Shown here one piece after another: positions 43,788-53,603 of a stretch of DNA of 64,000 nucleotides (its first letter is position 1; every line of letters begins with the position of its first letter). The stretch comes from Chitinophagaceae bacterium (GTDB lineage Bacteria; Bacteroidota; Bacteroidia; Chitinophagales; Chitinophagaceae). The translations under genes were made by a program, and so were the position numbers. The notes under the pieces are model-generated. The model did no database searches, was not told the DNA's origin, and saw nothing but the letters and a program-made list of their open reading frames with translations. The stretch spans positions 682,001-746,000 of the forward strand of contig JADKKH010000001.1 in NCBI GenBank assembly GCA_016720585.1. The letters run 5' to 3'.

Positions 43788-45182
43788 ATGGAACGCCGGA
43801 CATTTCTTGGATACACTGCTGCCGCAGGTGCCTCTTTAATGCTGAACCCTTTTGAATCATTTGGCGCCACAACCGATGGAAAAATAAAACTGGCACAGGT
43901 GGGTACCGGTCACCGTGGTACAGGGTTCTGGGGCAAAGACCTGCTGGGCAATTTTGGTGAAAGGGTTGAATTTGTCGGGCTGTATGATATAAACCCCGGT
44001 CGCCTGGCCTATGCAAAAGATATTTATAAAGCAAACTGTCCAGCGTTTTCCAGTTTTGAAGAAATGCTGCAAAAGACAAAACCGGATTATGTAATAGTTA
44101 CAACAGTTGATTCCACCCATGATGAATTTATTATAAAATCTCTTGAAGCTGGCTGCAATGTGATCACCGAAAAACCCATGACGACGGATGAAGAAAAATG
44201 TAAACGGATATTAGCAGCAGAAAAAAGAACAGGCAAAAAAGTAGTGGTGGCATTTAATTACCGCCATAGTGTGCATGCGATGCAGTTAAAAGAATTACTG
44301 GCGCAGGAACGGGTGGGAAAGATCACTTCCGTTGATTTTAACTGGTACCTCAATGTTTATCATGGCGCAGATTATTTCCGCCGTTGGCACGGCCGTATGG
44401 CAAAAAGTGGTTCGCTGTGGGTGCACAAAGCCACGCATCATTTCGACTTGCTGAACTGGTGGTTGAATTCAGAACCCGTCGAAGTATCGGCGTATGGTAA
44501 ACTGGAGCATTATGGAAAGAATAATTCATTCCGCGGCACTACGTGCAGGGGTTGTACTTATAAAGACAGGTGTAAATTTTTCTGGGACATTACCAAAGAC
44601 CAGCGGCTTACAGATCTCTATGTAAAAAATGAACAATACGATGGTTATGTACGGGATGGTTGTGTATGGAGTCCTGAAATTGATATCTACGATAAGATGT
44701 CGGCACAAATCATTTATGCCAATGGCATCACTGCAAATTATTCCCTGACCACCTATTCTCCTTATGAAGGCTGGCAGATCGCCTTCAACGGAATGAAAGG
44801 AAGAATTGAAACCTGGGAAGATATTCCCTACCTGGAAAAAATGCAGCACGACCAATCCAATCGCCATGCTATTGAGATGAGTAATGCTGATGATGCGATT
44901 GCCGGAGAAGTACGGGAAATTATGGTGATGGATAATTTTGAAAAGAATTATGAGATATTCACCACACCGAAAATAAAAGGCGGTCATGGTGGCGGCGATA
45001 TCCGTATGCAAAGAAGAATGTTCGTTGATAAAACAGATAACCCCCATAATGTCATGGCCGGTACAAGAGAAGGCGCCATGTCAATTTTAATTGGAATTGC
45101 TGCCAGAAAAAGTATGGCTTTAAAAAGACCGGTTAAGATATCAGAACTGACAGATCTTGAACCCATGGCTAACAGGTTTTAA
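43788..45182 (+). CDS. Gfo/Idh/MocA-family oxidoreductase with Tat-like signal
   Basis: This 464-residue NAD(P)-dependent sugar or inositol dehydrogenase-type protein has N-terminal RRTFLGYTAAAGASLMLNPF, which looks like a twin-arginine leader, so it is probably periplasmic. The Rossmann motif is QVGTGHRGTGFWGKD. The conserved EKPMTTDEEKC and AFNYRHSVHAMQLKELL follow. A four-cysteine-like cluster, CRGCTYKDRC, sits near residue 262. Some exported members of this fold are glycosidases that use tightly bound NAD (GH109), so hydrolysis is an alternative to oxidation. The position inside the pectin operon suggests it processes a side-chain sugar. Confidence 0.85.
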   Translation: MERRTFLGYTAAAGASLMLNPFESFGATTDGKIKLAQVGTGHRGTGFWGKDLLGNFGERVEFVGLYDINPGRLAYAKDIYKANCPAFSSFEEMLQKTKPDYVIVTTVDSTHDEFIIKSLEAGCNVITEKPMTTDEEKCKRILAAEKRTGKKVVVAFNYRHSVHAMQLKELLAQERVGKITSVDFNWYLNVYHGADYFRRWHGRMAKSGSLWVHKATHHFDLLNWWLNSEPVEVSAYGKLEHYGKNNSFRGTTCRGCTYKDRCKFFWDITKDQRLTDLYVKNEQYDGYVRDGCVWSPEIDIYDKMSAQIIYANGITANYSLTTYSPYEGWQIAFNGMKGRIETWEDIPYLEKMQHDQSNRHAIEMSNADDAIAGEVREIMVMDNFEKNYEIFTTPKIKGGHGGGDIRMQRRMFVDKTDNPHNVMAGTREGAMSILIGIAARKSMALKRPVKISELTDLEPMANRF

Positions 45183-45193
45183 AAAAACTTATT

Positions 45194-45625
45194 ATGAAAA
45201 AAATATTTTTAGGTGCTGTTGTTTCTTTATGTGTCACCATAATAGCAACGGCACAAAGCAAACAGGAAACGGCCCTGGCCAATGCTGTTGAGAAATTACG
45301 AAAAGCCATGATTGACGGTGATAAAACAGCCCTGGAAGAAATGGTTGCTGATAAATTAAGTTATGGTCACTCCGGAGGCCATATAGATGATAAAAAAGAA
45401 TTCGTGGATAAGCTTGCCAGTGGTAAATCCGATTTTATTACCATTGATCTGACAGAACAAACCATCAGCATTAGTGGCAAGACCGCAATTGTAAGGCATA
45501 AATTAAGTGCTACAACCAATGATGGTGGTAAACTGGGGGAGGTTCATTTGCACGTCATGCTGGTTTGGCAAAAGCAAGGCGGCAAATGGATTTTACTGGC
45601 CCGGCAGGCCGTAAAAATTGCCTGA
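45194..45625 (+). CDS. Secreted NTF2-like (DUF4440-type) protein
   Basis: This 143-residue exported protein has signal KKIFLGAVVSLCVTIIATAQ. The rest fits the SnoaL/DUF4440 cone fold: helix ALANAVEKLRKAMIDGDKTALEEMV, then DKLSYGHSGGHIDDKKEFVDKL, VRHKLSATT and HVMLVWQKQGGKWILLARQAVKI. Bacteroidota carbohydrate loci often carry such a protein; its function is unknown. It is the last gene of the susC transcription unit, 11 bases after the oxidoreductase gene. Confidence 0.82.
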   Translation: MKKIFLGAVVSLCVTIIATAQSKQETALANAVEKLRKAMIDGDKTALEEMVADKLSYGHSGGHIDDKKEFVDKLASGKSDFITIDLTEQTISISGKTAIVRHKLSATTNDGGKLGEVHLHVMLVWQKQGGKWILLARQAVKIA

Positions 45626-45668
45626 TAAAAGGGCTCAGAAAATGCACCATAAACCGGCACCGTTCCCG

Positions 45669-45679
45669 GCAACGATTGC
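45669..45679. promoter_or_regulatory. LacI-type operator candidate, site 2
   Basis: GCAACGATTGC has perfect half-sites GCAA/TTGC around CGA. It is embedded in CCGGCAACGATTGCGTAAA. It ends 22 bases before the -33 element, the same distance as at the susC promoter. Confidence 0.7.
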
Positions 45680-45701
45680 GTAAAAAAACAAACACAATTC
45701 G

Positions 45702-45732
45702 TTGATTGACAAGGAATATCTGGTTAGACTTG
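45702..45732 (+). promoter_or_regulatory. Promoter of the GH28-uxa operon
   Basis: TTG (45702-45704), a 20-base spacer and TAGACTTG (45725-45732) form a Bacteroidota promoter. The predicted start lies about 33 bases before the ATG at 45771. Confidence 0.7.
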
Positions 45733-45770
45733 TATAACGAAAAAACATTAAAAAGCAGTTAATTTGCCTG

Positions 45771-48700
45771 ATGAAGAAACTACCACTACTATTCATCTTT
45801 TTTACGGGTGCAATAACTGCATTTTGCCAACCGGTAAACTTACCCGGTATAATTATTCCAAAGTTTAAAAAAGACACGGTACGTATTACAAAATTTGGTG
45901 CTGTTGGCGATGGCATAAAGCTGAATACAAAAAGCATTAACACCGCCATTGATGCGGCTACAAAAAAAGGGGGTGCTGTTGTATTAGTTCCTCCGGGTTT
46001 GTGGCTGACAGGGCCAATCGTATTAAAAAGCAACATCAATCTTCATCTTGCGGCAGGGGCTACTTTATTATTTACAAAAAGCATGGATGAATATCCGCTC
46101 GTAGAAGCGAATTGGGAAGGCTTGCCACAGATGAGAAATCAGTCTCCTATTTCTGCAACGGATGCTATTAACATGGCTATCACAGGTAAAGGCATTGTGG
46201 AAGGTAACGGTGATGCCTGGCGGATGGTAAAAAAAGATAAGTTGAATGAAACACAATGGAAAAAACTGGTTGCATCAGGAGGCCTGCTCAGTGATGATAA
46301 GAAAACCTGGTATCCAACGGAAAAATCACTTAAAGGTTCCCGGCTTCAAAACCCTGGTGTTATCAGCCCGGATAAAACGCCTGAATTTTACAGCAGCGTC
46401 AAAGATTTTCTTCGCCCTAACCTTGTCTTACTGACCCGTTGTAAAAATATCCTGATAGAAGGTGTCACCTTTCAGAATTCGCCGGCCTGGTGCCTGCATC
46501 CGCTGATGTGTGAAAATTTAACCCTGAGAAATGTTACGGTAAAAAACCCCTGGTATGCTCAGAACGGGGATGGAATAGATGTGGAAAGCTGCAAAAATGT
46601 TCTGATTGAAAATTCGGTGTTTGATGTAGGGGATGATGCCTTATGTATGAAAAGCGGCCGCGACGCAGCAGGAAGAAAAAGGGCTATGCCCACTGAAAAT
46701 GTAATTATCCGTGGTTGCACTGTTTATGCGGCACATGGCGGTTTTGTGATCGGAAGTGAAATGAGTGGTGGTGTAAGGAATATTTATGTCAGCAACTGTA
46801 CGTTTATTGGTACGGATATCGGTCTTCGTTTTAAAACTACCAGGGGACGTGGTGGCGTGGTAGAGAATATCTTTATTAATGATATCTATATGAAAGATAT
46901 TGGTGGGGAAGCCATTTTGTTTGACATGTATTATGAAGCCAAAGATCCTATTATTTTGGCGGGTGAAAAACGAGAATTACCCAAAGCGGAATTTAAACCG
47001 GTAGATGAAACAACCCCTGGTTTTAAAAATTTTCATATCAGCAATGTGTATTGCAATGGCGCGGAGAAAGCCCTGTTTATTCGTGGACTACCCGAAATGC
47101 ATGTAAAAGATATTTTGTTGGAGAATATGGTGCTGCAGGCCAATCAGGGCATGGATGTACAGGAAGCCACGGGGGTTATTTTTAAAAATATACAAGTTAT
47201 AAGCAGACAAACTAATCCAGTAATTGATCTGGTAAACAGCGATAAACTGGTATTTGAAAATATCAGGTATCCGGCAGGAACTGATCTTCTTTTCCGTATA
47301 AACGGGGCGCGAAGCAATTCTATAAGTATAAAAAATACCGATGCTTCCAACGCAAAAGAAAAAATCAGGTTTGAACTGGGAGCAACTGAAAAAAGTATCG
47401 AAAACGTTAACCCGATTCCCTCGAAAGGAGAAAAATGGAGTGAGCGGTTGTCTGAAACAGCAATGAACATCTGGCCCGACTCTTTTATACTCGAAGGGGA
47501 TAAAGCTGCTAAATGGCGATACGATCAGGGGGTGATTTTAAAAGGAATCGAATCTGTATGGAATGCAACAGGTGATGGTAAATGGTTTAACTATATTCAA
47601 AAGAGCCTGGATTTTTATGTGCAGGAAGATGGAAGCATTAAAGGGTATCGTCCGGACGAGTATAATATAGACCATCTCAACAATGGAAAATTAATATTGC
47701 TGCTTTACCAGGTAACCGGTAAAGAGAAATATAAAAAAGCTGCAGACCTGTTAAGAGATCAGTTGAGAACACATCCCCGGACATCCGAAGGTGGTTTTTG
47801 GCACAAGAAAATTTATCCCTGGCAAATGTGGCTTGATGGCTTGTATATGGGACAGCCGTTCTATGCAGAATATGCCAAACTCTTTCATGAAGACACCGCT
47901 TTTGCTGATATAGCAAACCAGTTTATCCTGATGGAGAAACATGGCTATGATAAAAAGACAGGCTTGCTCTATCATGGCTGGGATGAAAGCAAAGAACAAC
48001 AATGGGCTGATAAAACAACTGGTCAGTCACCGAATATATGGGGAAGAAGCCTGGGATGGTACGGCATGGCTCTGGTAGACATGCTCGATTATTTCCCGGC
48101 CAATCATCCGAAAAGAGAAGCGCTGATTGCTATTCTTCATCGTTTTGTTATTGCCGTCAGGAAAGTACAGGACCACAAAACAGGTTTATGGTATGATGTT
48201 CCAAACAGGCCCGATCAGCCAAAAAATTATCTGGAAGCATCAGCATCCTGCATGCTCGCATACACTTTTGCTAAAGGAGCCAGGATGGGATATATACCCG
48301 AAGCATATATGGATCATGCAGTGGAGGCATATCGGGGTATTCTGAAAGAATTTATAGAAACTGATACCAACGGACAGGTAAACCTGAAAGGCACCGTGTC
48401 TGTGTCGGGCCTTGGCGGCAAACCCTATCGTGATGGAAGTTTTGATTATTACATGAGTGAGAAAATAGTGGTGAACGATCCAAAAGGAATGGGAGCATTC
48501 ATCAAATGCGCCGCAGAAATGGAATTAAATGAAACACAAAGAACCGGAAAAGGTAAGATTGTTTTACTGGATAATTTTTTCAATAATGAATGGAAGAAAG
48601 ATGCATCAGGTACGCCCGTACGCTGGCATTATACCTGGGAAGATAAGAGCAATGGCGGCTATGCCATGCTTGGAGAAATTTTCAGACGTTTTGGAGCCAA

Positions 48701-49277
48701 AACAAAATCACTCGGTAAATGGCCAACTTCTACAGATTTAAAAGGAGCCTCCGTTTATATAATAGTTGACCCTGATACAGATAAAGAAACAGACAACCCC
48801 AGGTACCTCAATCCCAAAGATGCAATTTCCATCAGCAATTGGGTAAATAACGGCGGGGTGCTGGTTTTACTTGGGAATGATGCAGGCAATGCTGAGTTCA
48901 AAAATTTCAATCAACTCGCGGGTAAGTTTGGTATACAGTTTAATGAAGACAGTAAAAATCGCGTACAGAAAGACCAGTTTGAACAAGGTGCTGTCAGTGT
49001 AACCGGGGACAATCCCATTTTCAGTTCTCCCAGGAAATTATATATTAAAGAGTATAGCAGTCTGCGTGTAAACAGCCCGGCAGTTACCCTGGTAAAAAAT
49101 GGAACGGATAATGTGATGGCTATGGCCAGGTATGGTAAAGGGACTGTTTTTGCCCTGGGCGACCCCTGGATATACAATGAATATCTCGATGGAAGAAAAC
49201 TTCCAGCTTCTTTTGAAAACTATAAAGCAGCAGAAGAATGGGTAAAATGGCTGATAAAACAAGCCACACAAAAATGA
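45771..49277 (+). CDS. Multidomain pectinase: GH28 + GH105 + C-terminal glutaminase-like fold domain
   Basis: This 1168-residue exported protein has signal KKLPLLFIFFTGAITAFCQP. Domain 1 (about 30-530) is GH28: IRVTKFGAVGDGI-type start, NGDGIDVES (near 264), VGDDALCMKSG (near 285, two Asp), AHGGFVIGSE (His) and RFKTTRGRGG. Domain 2 (about 555-915) is GH105, an unsaturated galacturonyl hydrolase, with MWLDGLYMGQPFYA (catalytic Asp near 686) and WGRSLGWYGMALVDML. Domain 3 (about 920-1168) resembles DUF4350/GATase-like folds (SVYIIVDPDTD, WVNNGGVLVLLGNDAGN, GKGTVFALGDPW). One chain could thus hydrolyse polygalacturonate and also remove the unsaturated ends left by the PL1 lyase. These are usually separate proteins. 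Confidence 0.88.
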   Translation: MKKLPLLFIFFTGAITAFCQPVNLPGIIIPKFKKDTVRITKFGAVGDGIKLNTKSINTAIDAATKKGGAVVLVPPGLWLTGPIVLKSNINLHLAAGATLLFTKSMDEYPLVEANWEGLPQMRNQSPISATDAINMAITGKGIVEGNGDAWRMVKKDKLNETQWKKLVASGGLLSDDKKTWYPTEKSLKGSRLQNPGVISPDKTPEFYSSVKDFLRPNLVLLTRCKNILIEGVTFQNSPAWCLHPLMCENLTLRNVTVKNPWYAQNGDGIDVESCKNVLIENSVFDVGDDALCMKSGRDAAGRKRAMPTENVIIRGCTVYAAHGGFVIGSEMSGGVRNIYVSNCTFIGTDIGLRFKTTRGRGGVVENIFINDIYMKDIGGEAILFDMYYEAKDPIILAGEKRELPKAEFKPVDETTPGFKNFHISNVYCNGAEKALFIRGLPEMHVKDILLENMVLQANQGMDVQEATGVIFKNIQVISRQTNPVIDLVNSDKLVFENIRYPAGTDLLFRINGARSNSISIKNTDASNAKEKIRFELGATEKSIENVNPIPSKGEKWSERLSETAMNIWPDSFILEGDKAAKWRYDQGVILKGIESVWNATGDGKWFNYIQKSLDFYVQEDGSIKGYRPDEYNIDHLNNGKLILLLYQVTGKEKYKKAADLLRDQLRTHPRTSEGGFWHKKIYPWQMWLDGLYMGQPFYAEYAKLFHEDTAFADIANQFILMEKHGYDKKTGLLYHGWDESKEQQWADKTTGQSPNIWGRSLGWYGMALVDMLDYFPANHPKREALIAILHRFVIAVRKVQDHKTGLWYDVPNRPDQPKNYLEASASCMLAYTFAKGARMGYIPEAYMDHAVEAYRGILKEFIETDTNGQVNLKGTVSVSGLGGKPYRDGSFDYYMSEKIVVNDPKGMGAFIKCAAEMELNETQRTGKGKIVLLDNFFNNEWKKDASGTPVRWHYTWEDKSNGGYAMLGEIFRRFGAKTKSLGKWPTSTDLKGASVYIIVDPDTDKETDNPRYLNPKDAISISNWVNNGGVLVLLGNDAGNAEFKNFNQLAGKFGIQFNEDSKNRVQKDQFEQGAVSVTGDNPIFSSPRKLYIKEYSSLRVNSPAVTLVKNGTDNVMAMARYGKGTVFALGDPWIYNEYLDGRKLPASFENYKAAEEWVKWLIKQATQK

Positions 49278-50320
49278 TCTCAGGATTAACCAATAAATCG
49301 TTCTATGGCCTTATCGGGTTGATGTTGTTACAATCCTCTGTTACAGCACAACCGGAAAAATCCGATCCTAATTCCATAATTATTGTTGCCGCAGATGGTA
49401 GCGGTAACTATAAAACCATACAAGGCGCTATCAACAGTTTAACGGATTCTTCTGCTGTATCAAGAACCCTATTCATCAAAAAAGGTATTTATGCAGAAAA
49501 ATTATACATCGAAAAAGCCCATATCATTTTTGAAGGAGAAGACAGGGAGAAAACCATTATCGTAGCCAGCATAGCCCGGGATGAATGGCGTTGCGGGCAT
49601 AGCGATGACTGGGGCGTTGCAACAATGAATGTCGGGGCAAATGATATTACATTGAAAAATCTTACCATCACAAACAGCTTTGGTTTTGACTTTACAGAGA
49701 AAACGATTTATTGCGCTTCTGATACTTCAGCCAGCAAAGAAAAAAAATTGAGGAAAGATGGACACCAGATGGCCTTGCGAACGTTGAATGCGACCAGGCT
49801 GAAAGCAGTTAATTGTCATTTCCGCTCATTCGGTGGCGATACGGTCAGTCCCTGGGAAGTTGATAAGGGTATGTGGTTTTTCAAAGACTGTGTCATGGAA
49901 GGCGGGGTTGATTTTTATTGTCCCCGGGGATGGGCCTGGGCAGAGAACTGTGATTTCATTACCCATTCCGGTCCGGCTGCTATCTGGCATGATGGTTCCC
50001 GGGTGGAAGATTCAAAAACAATATTGGTGAATTGCCGGTTTAAAGGCTATGATGGTTTTATGCTCGGCCGTTACCACCGGGATGCACAATTTTATCTGAT
50101 CAACTGTTCTTTTGCAAATAATATGAGAGACTCGGCTATTTACCGGGTACCAACAACCAATGTTATACAATGGGGGCACCGGGTCTATTACTACAATTGT
50201 CACCGGGAAGGCGGAAAAGATTTTAACTGGTACAGTAATAATCTCCCGGCCAAACTGAATGCCCGTGATATAACTGTTGACTGGCTATTTAAGAAAAGCT
50301 GGAACCCTGAAATAAACTGA
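49274..50320 (+). CDS. CE8-like beta-helix protein with altered active site
   Basis: This 348-residue exported protein is homologous to pectin methylesterases. I use the ATG at 49274, which overlaps the previous stop (ATGA), as elsewhere in this locus; an ATG at 49238 lies inside the previous gene. The opening IIVAADGSGNYKTIQGAINSL is standard. The usual GNQDTL is replaced by SFGGDTVSPW, so the oxyanion-hole Gln and first Asp motif are not evident. The nucleophile Asp (GGVDFYCPRG) and the Arg (FMLGRYHR) remain. It could act on a different ester or on a substituted pectin. It is more than a simple duplicate of the CE8 at 41186. Confidence 0.82.
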   Translation: MISGLTNKSFYGLIGLMLLQSSVTAQPEKSDPNSIIIVAADGSGNYKTIQGAINSLTDSSAVSRTLFIKKGIYAEKLYIEKAHIIFEGEDREKTIIVASIARDEWRCGHSDDWGVATMNVGANDITLKNLTITNSFGFDFTEKTIYCASDTSASKEKKLRKDGHQMALRTLNATRLKAVNCHFRSFGGDTVSPWEVDKGMWFFKDCVMEGGVDFYCPRGWAWAENCDFITHSGPAAIWHDGSRVEDSKTILVNCRFKGYDGFMLGRYHRDAQFYLINCSFANNMRDSAIYRVPTTNVIQWGHRVYYYNCHREGGKDFNWYSNNLPAKLNARDITVDWLFKKSWNPEIN

Positions 50321-50322
50321 TT

Positions 50323-51855
50323 ATGCAATTATCAAAAAATACGATACAGCTGATTAAAGCACAACCGGGGTTGACCATTCCCGATTTAAAGTTATTTGAA
50401 CTGCCCGAAAAAGTATTGCAATTCGGAACAGGCGTTTTGTTAAGAGGTCTGCCCGATTATTTTATTGATAAAGCTAACCGGCAAGGTATTTTTAATGGCA
50501 GGATCGTAGTGGTAAAATCTACGGAAAGTGATAGCAGTGCCTTTGAAAAACAGGATAGCCTTTATACCATTTGTGTCCGGGGAATAGAAAACGGAACAAC
50601 GGTAGAAGAAAATACGATCAATGCGTCCATCAGCCGGGTATTGAGTGCAAAGACCGAATGGAAAAGAATCCTGGAATGTGCCCACAATCCCGAAATAAAA
50701 ATTGTTATTTCCAACACTACGGAAGTGGGGATACAGTTGGTGCAGGACGATATTACAAATGATCCACCGGTTTCTTTCCCTGGAAAACTCCTGGCATTTT
50801 TATTCGAAAGGTTTAAAGCCTTTAATGGAAGTGCTCAAAGCGGGATGGTGATACTGCCCACGGAATTAATAACCGACAATGGTTCCAAACTTGAAAGCAT
50901 TGTACTGGAACTGGCTCACCGGAATAGCCTGGATTATACATTTATTGAATGGCTGGAGAATCATATTATTTTTTGTAATTCATTAGTGGACCGTATCGTT
51001 CCCGGCAAGCCCAATGCAGCAGACACTAAAAAAATAGAAGCATCCTTAGGTTACCAGGATGCGTTGATGACCATGAGCGAAGTATTTCGGTTATGGGCTA
51101 TTGAAGGCGATGAAAAGATAAAAACTGTATTATCATTTTCCAAAGCGGATGAAAGCGTAGTAATTACGCCGGATATTACCTTGTTCAAAGAATTAAAACT
51201 GCGTTTACTGAACGGTACGCATTCTTTTAATTGTGGTTTGGCATACCTGGCCGGATTTAACATAACGCGGCAAGCTGTGACCGATAAAATATTTTCCATT
51301 TTTGCCATAAGATTAATGCATGCCGAAATAGCCTGTTCCATTCCTGTTGAGATTGATGAAAAAATAAAAGAGGAGTATGCTAACCGGGTCTTTGAACGTT
51401 TTTGTAATCCTTTTATTGATCACCAATGGCTCAGTATAACGGTGCAGTACACTTCTAAAATGAAAATGCGGAATATACCCCTGCTACTCCAGTATTATAA
51501 AATAAACCATTTACCACCCATGCGTATGGCGGCGGGTTTTGCGGGATTTCTTTTGTTCATGAAAGCTACAAAGAAAGAGGGTAATCAGTTTTATGGAGAA
51601 AGAAACGGTCCCGGTAACCATCGGGAGGAATATGAAATTAAAGATGAATCAGCTGATTATTTTTATACAGTATGGAATACACATTCAGCTCATAAAGTGG
51701 TTGAGGAAGTAATGCAAAATGAAGAGCTTTGGGGTGCCGATTTAACCAAACTGCCGGGATTTGCTGAACTGGTACTGGAGCAATTACAGGATATGATATC
51801 AAATGGTGTACTGCAGACTATTTCACAGATAGAAGCTAAAAAAGCAACCGTTTAA
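50323..51855 (+). CDS. uxaB: Tagaturonate reductase (altronate oxidoreductase)
   Basis: This 510-residue enzyme is of the polyol (mannitol) dehydrogenase family and reduces tagaturonate to altronate with NADH in the cytoplasm. The N-terminal nucleotide-binding part has VLQFGTGVLLRGLPDYFIDKANRQG and RIVVVKSTES. The catalytic lysine and conserved core are in KELKLRLLNGTHSFNCGLAYLAG. Position directly before uxaA and uxaC separates it from mannitol or fructuronate enzymes. It begins 2 bases after the preceding gene and its stop abuts the uxaA start. Confidence 0.95.
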   Translation: MQLSKNTIQLIKAQPGLTIPDLKLFELPEKVLQFGTGVLLRGLPDYFIDKANRQGIFNGRIVVVKSTESDSSAFEKQDSLYTICVRGIENGTTVEENTINASISRVLSAKTEWKRILECAHNPEIKIVISNTTEVGIQLVQDDITNDPPVSFPGKLLAFLFERFKAFNGSAQSGMVILPTELITDNGSKLESIVLELAHRNSLDYTFIEWLENHIIFCNSLVDRIVPGKPNAADTKKIEASLGYQDALMTMSEVFRLWAIEGDEKIKTVLSFSKADESVVITPDITLFKELKLRLLNGTHSFNCGLAYLAGFNITRQAVTDKIFSIFAIRLMHAEIACSIPVEIDEKIKEEYANRVFERFCNPFIDHQWLSITVQYTSKMKMRNIPLLLQYYKINHLPPMRMAAGFAGFLLFMKATKKEGNQFYGERNGPGNHREEYEIKDESADYFYTVWNTHSAHKVVEEVMQNEELWGADLTKLPGFAELVLEQLQDMISNGVLQTISQIEAKKATV

Positions 51856-53493
51856 ATGAAGCATCGTGTTTTAAAAGTTCATCCAAAGGATAATGTGATT
51901 GTCGCATTGACAAACCTTTTAAAAGAAGAAGTTGTTTCTTTTGAAGGAGCGGCATATGTGTTGCCCGAAGATATTCCTGCCAAACATAAATTTTTCATGC
52001 AGGATATGAGATCCGGCGCTGAAGTGATCATGTACGGTGTACTGGTGGGAAAAGCTCAGAAAGATATCACCAAAGGAAGCCGCATGTCAACGGAGAATGT
52101 CAAACATGCTGCTGAACCTTATGGTTATCGTCCTGCAAAATTTGAATGGACTGCTCCCGATGTTTCCAGGTTCAGCGGTAGAACTTTCAAGGGTTACCAC
52201 AGAAAAGATGGCCGGGTGGGCACGGCCAATTACTGGTTGTTTATTCCCACTGTTTTTTGTGAGAACCGAAACCTGGATGTTATCCGGGAAGCGATGCACA
52301 ATGAACTGGGCTATGCAGTTACCGATAAATACAAACTATATACGCAGCATTTGGTGGATGCTTATAAGAATGGAGAGAATCTTGAAGCCATTGAGCTTAC
52401 TCCATCAGCCCGGATGCTTTCAAGACCGTTTAAGAATATTGACGGAATAAAATTCCTGAACCACCAGGGAGGCTGCGGAGGAATTAGACAGGATGCGGCC
52501 CTTTTAAGTAAATTGTTGGCAGCCTATGCGGACCATCCGAATGTGGGTGGTGTTACCGTTTTAAGTCTGGGCTGTCAGAATTTGCAGGTGGAGGATTTTA
52601 AAAATGATTTGAAAAAACTTGATCCCGCTTTTGATAAGCCGCTCTATATTTTCGAGCAACAACAATCACAAAGTGAAGAGCAACTGATCTCTGATGCCAT
52701 AAGAAAAACCTTTGAAGGCCTTATTGAAATAAATAAACAGGAACGAAAACCAGCGTCACTGGATAAATTATCCATCGGTGTAAAATGCGGCGGGAGTGAT
52801 GGTTTCAGCGGCATCTCTGCCAATCCATCGGTGGGTTATTGCGCTGACCTGGTCGTGGCTTTGGGTGGTAAAGTGTTGCTGGCGGAGTTCCCGGAATTGT
52901 GTGGTGTAGAGCAGGAATTGATTGATCGTTCGGTGAATGAACCAACAGCACAAAAATTCATTTGCCTGATGAAAAGATTTGAAGATTCGGTTACAAAGGC
53001 CGGTTCCAGTTTCTCCATGAATCCTTCACCGGGTAATATAAAAGACGGATTGATAACGGATGCCATGAAAAGTGCCGGCGCTGCAAAAAAAGGGGGCACA
53101 TCGCCGGTGGTAGATGTATTGGATTATACAGAACAAGCTACGAAACCCGGACTGAGCCTGGTGTGTACGCCCGGTAATGATGTGGAAGCCACCACCGGTA
53201 AAGCGGCAAGCGGGGCTACCCTCATATTATTCACTACGGGCCTTGGTACGCCAACTGGTAATCCCGTTTGTCCAACGATAAAAGTTTCCACGAATTCTTC
53301 ATTGACAAAAAGAATGAATGATATTATTGATATTGATTGTGGCCCGGTCATCGATGGAGAAAAAACCATTGAACAAATGGGGGAGGAGATACTGGAATAT
53401 TGTATCCGGGCAGCAGGCGGGGAAGTGATACCAAAGGCTGTACAGTTAAATCAGGATGATTTTATTCCGTGGAAAAGAGGGGTGTCGTTATAA
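51856..53493 (+). CDS. uxaA: Altronate dehydratase
   Basis: This 545-residue enzyme converts altronate to 2-keto-3-deoxygluconate. The N-terminal small domain (about 1-100, SAF-like, starting KHRVLKVHPKDNVIVAL) is joined to the large catalytic domain with RVGTANYWLFIPTVFCENRN, HQGGCGGIRQD (metal or cluster cysteine), LSLGCQNLQ and VKCGGSDGFSGISANPSVG. C-terminal motifs are VCTPGNDVEATTGKAASGA and GNPVCPTIKVSTNS. It starts on the base after the uxaB stop, so translation is tightly coupled. Product degradation would need KDG kinase and aldolase, encoded elsewhere. Confidence 0.95.
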   Translation: MKHRVLKVHPKDNVIVALTNLLKEEVVSFEGAAYVLPEDIPAKHKFFMQDMRSGAEVIMYGVLVGKAQKDITKGSRMSTENVKHAAEPYGYRPAKFEWTAPDVSRFSGRTFKGYHRKDGRVGTANYWLFIPTVFCENRNLDVIREAMHNELGYAVTDKYKLYTQHLVDAYKNGENLEAIELTPSARMLSRPFKNIDGIKFLNHQGGCGGIRQDAALLSKLLAAYADHPNVGGVTVLSLGCQNLQVEDFKNDLKKLDPAFDKPLYIFEQQQSQSEEQLISDAIRKTFEGLIEINKQERKPASLDKLSIGVKCGGSDGFSGISANPSVGYCADLVVALGGKVLLAEFPELCGVEQELIDRSVNEPTAQKFICLMKRFEDSVTKAGSSFSMNPSPGNIKDGLITDAMKSAGAAKKGGTSPVVDVLDYTEQATKPGLSLVCTPGNDVEATTGKAASGATLILFTTGLGTPTGNPVCPTIKVSTNSSLTKRMNDIIDIDCGPVIDGEKTIEQMGEEILEYCIRAAGGEVIPKAVQLNQDDFIPWKRGVSL

Positions 53494-53499
53494 AGGTAT

Positions 53500-53563
53500 C
53501 ACGCAAAGGCGCAAAGAAAACACAAAGCTGATAAAAAGTCCTGGCGGCTTTGGTCTTTGCGTG
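53500..53563. repeat. Fold-back repeat CACGCAAAG
   Basis: CACGCAAAG (53500-53508) and CTTTGCGTG (53555-53563) are perfectly complementary 9-base arms. They flank periodic CGCAAAG/ACAAAG words, the same architecture as the intergenic elements at 5.4-5.8 kb but with a different core word. It lies between uxaA and uxaC. Confidence 0.65.
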
Positions 53564-53603
53564 AAAAATAAGCTGAATAAGGAACAGAAACCTGAAGATC
53601 ATT

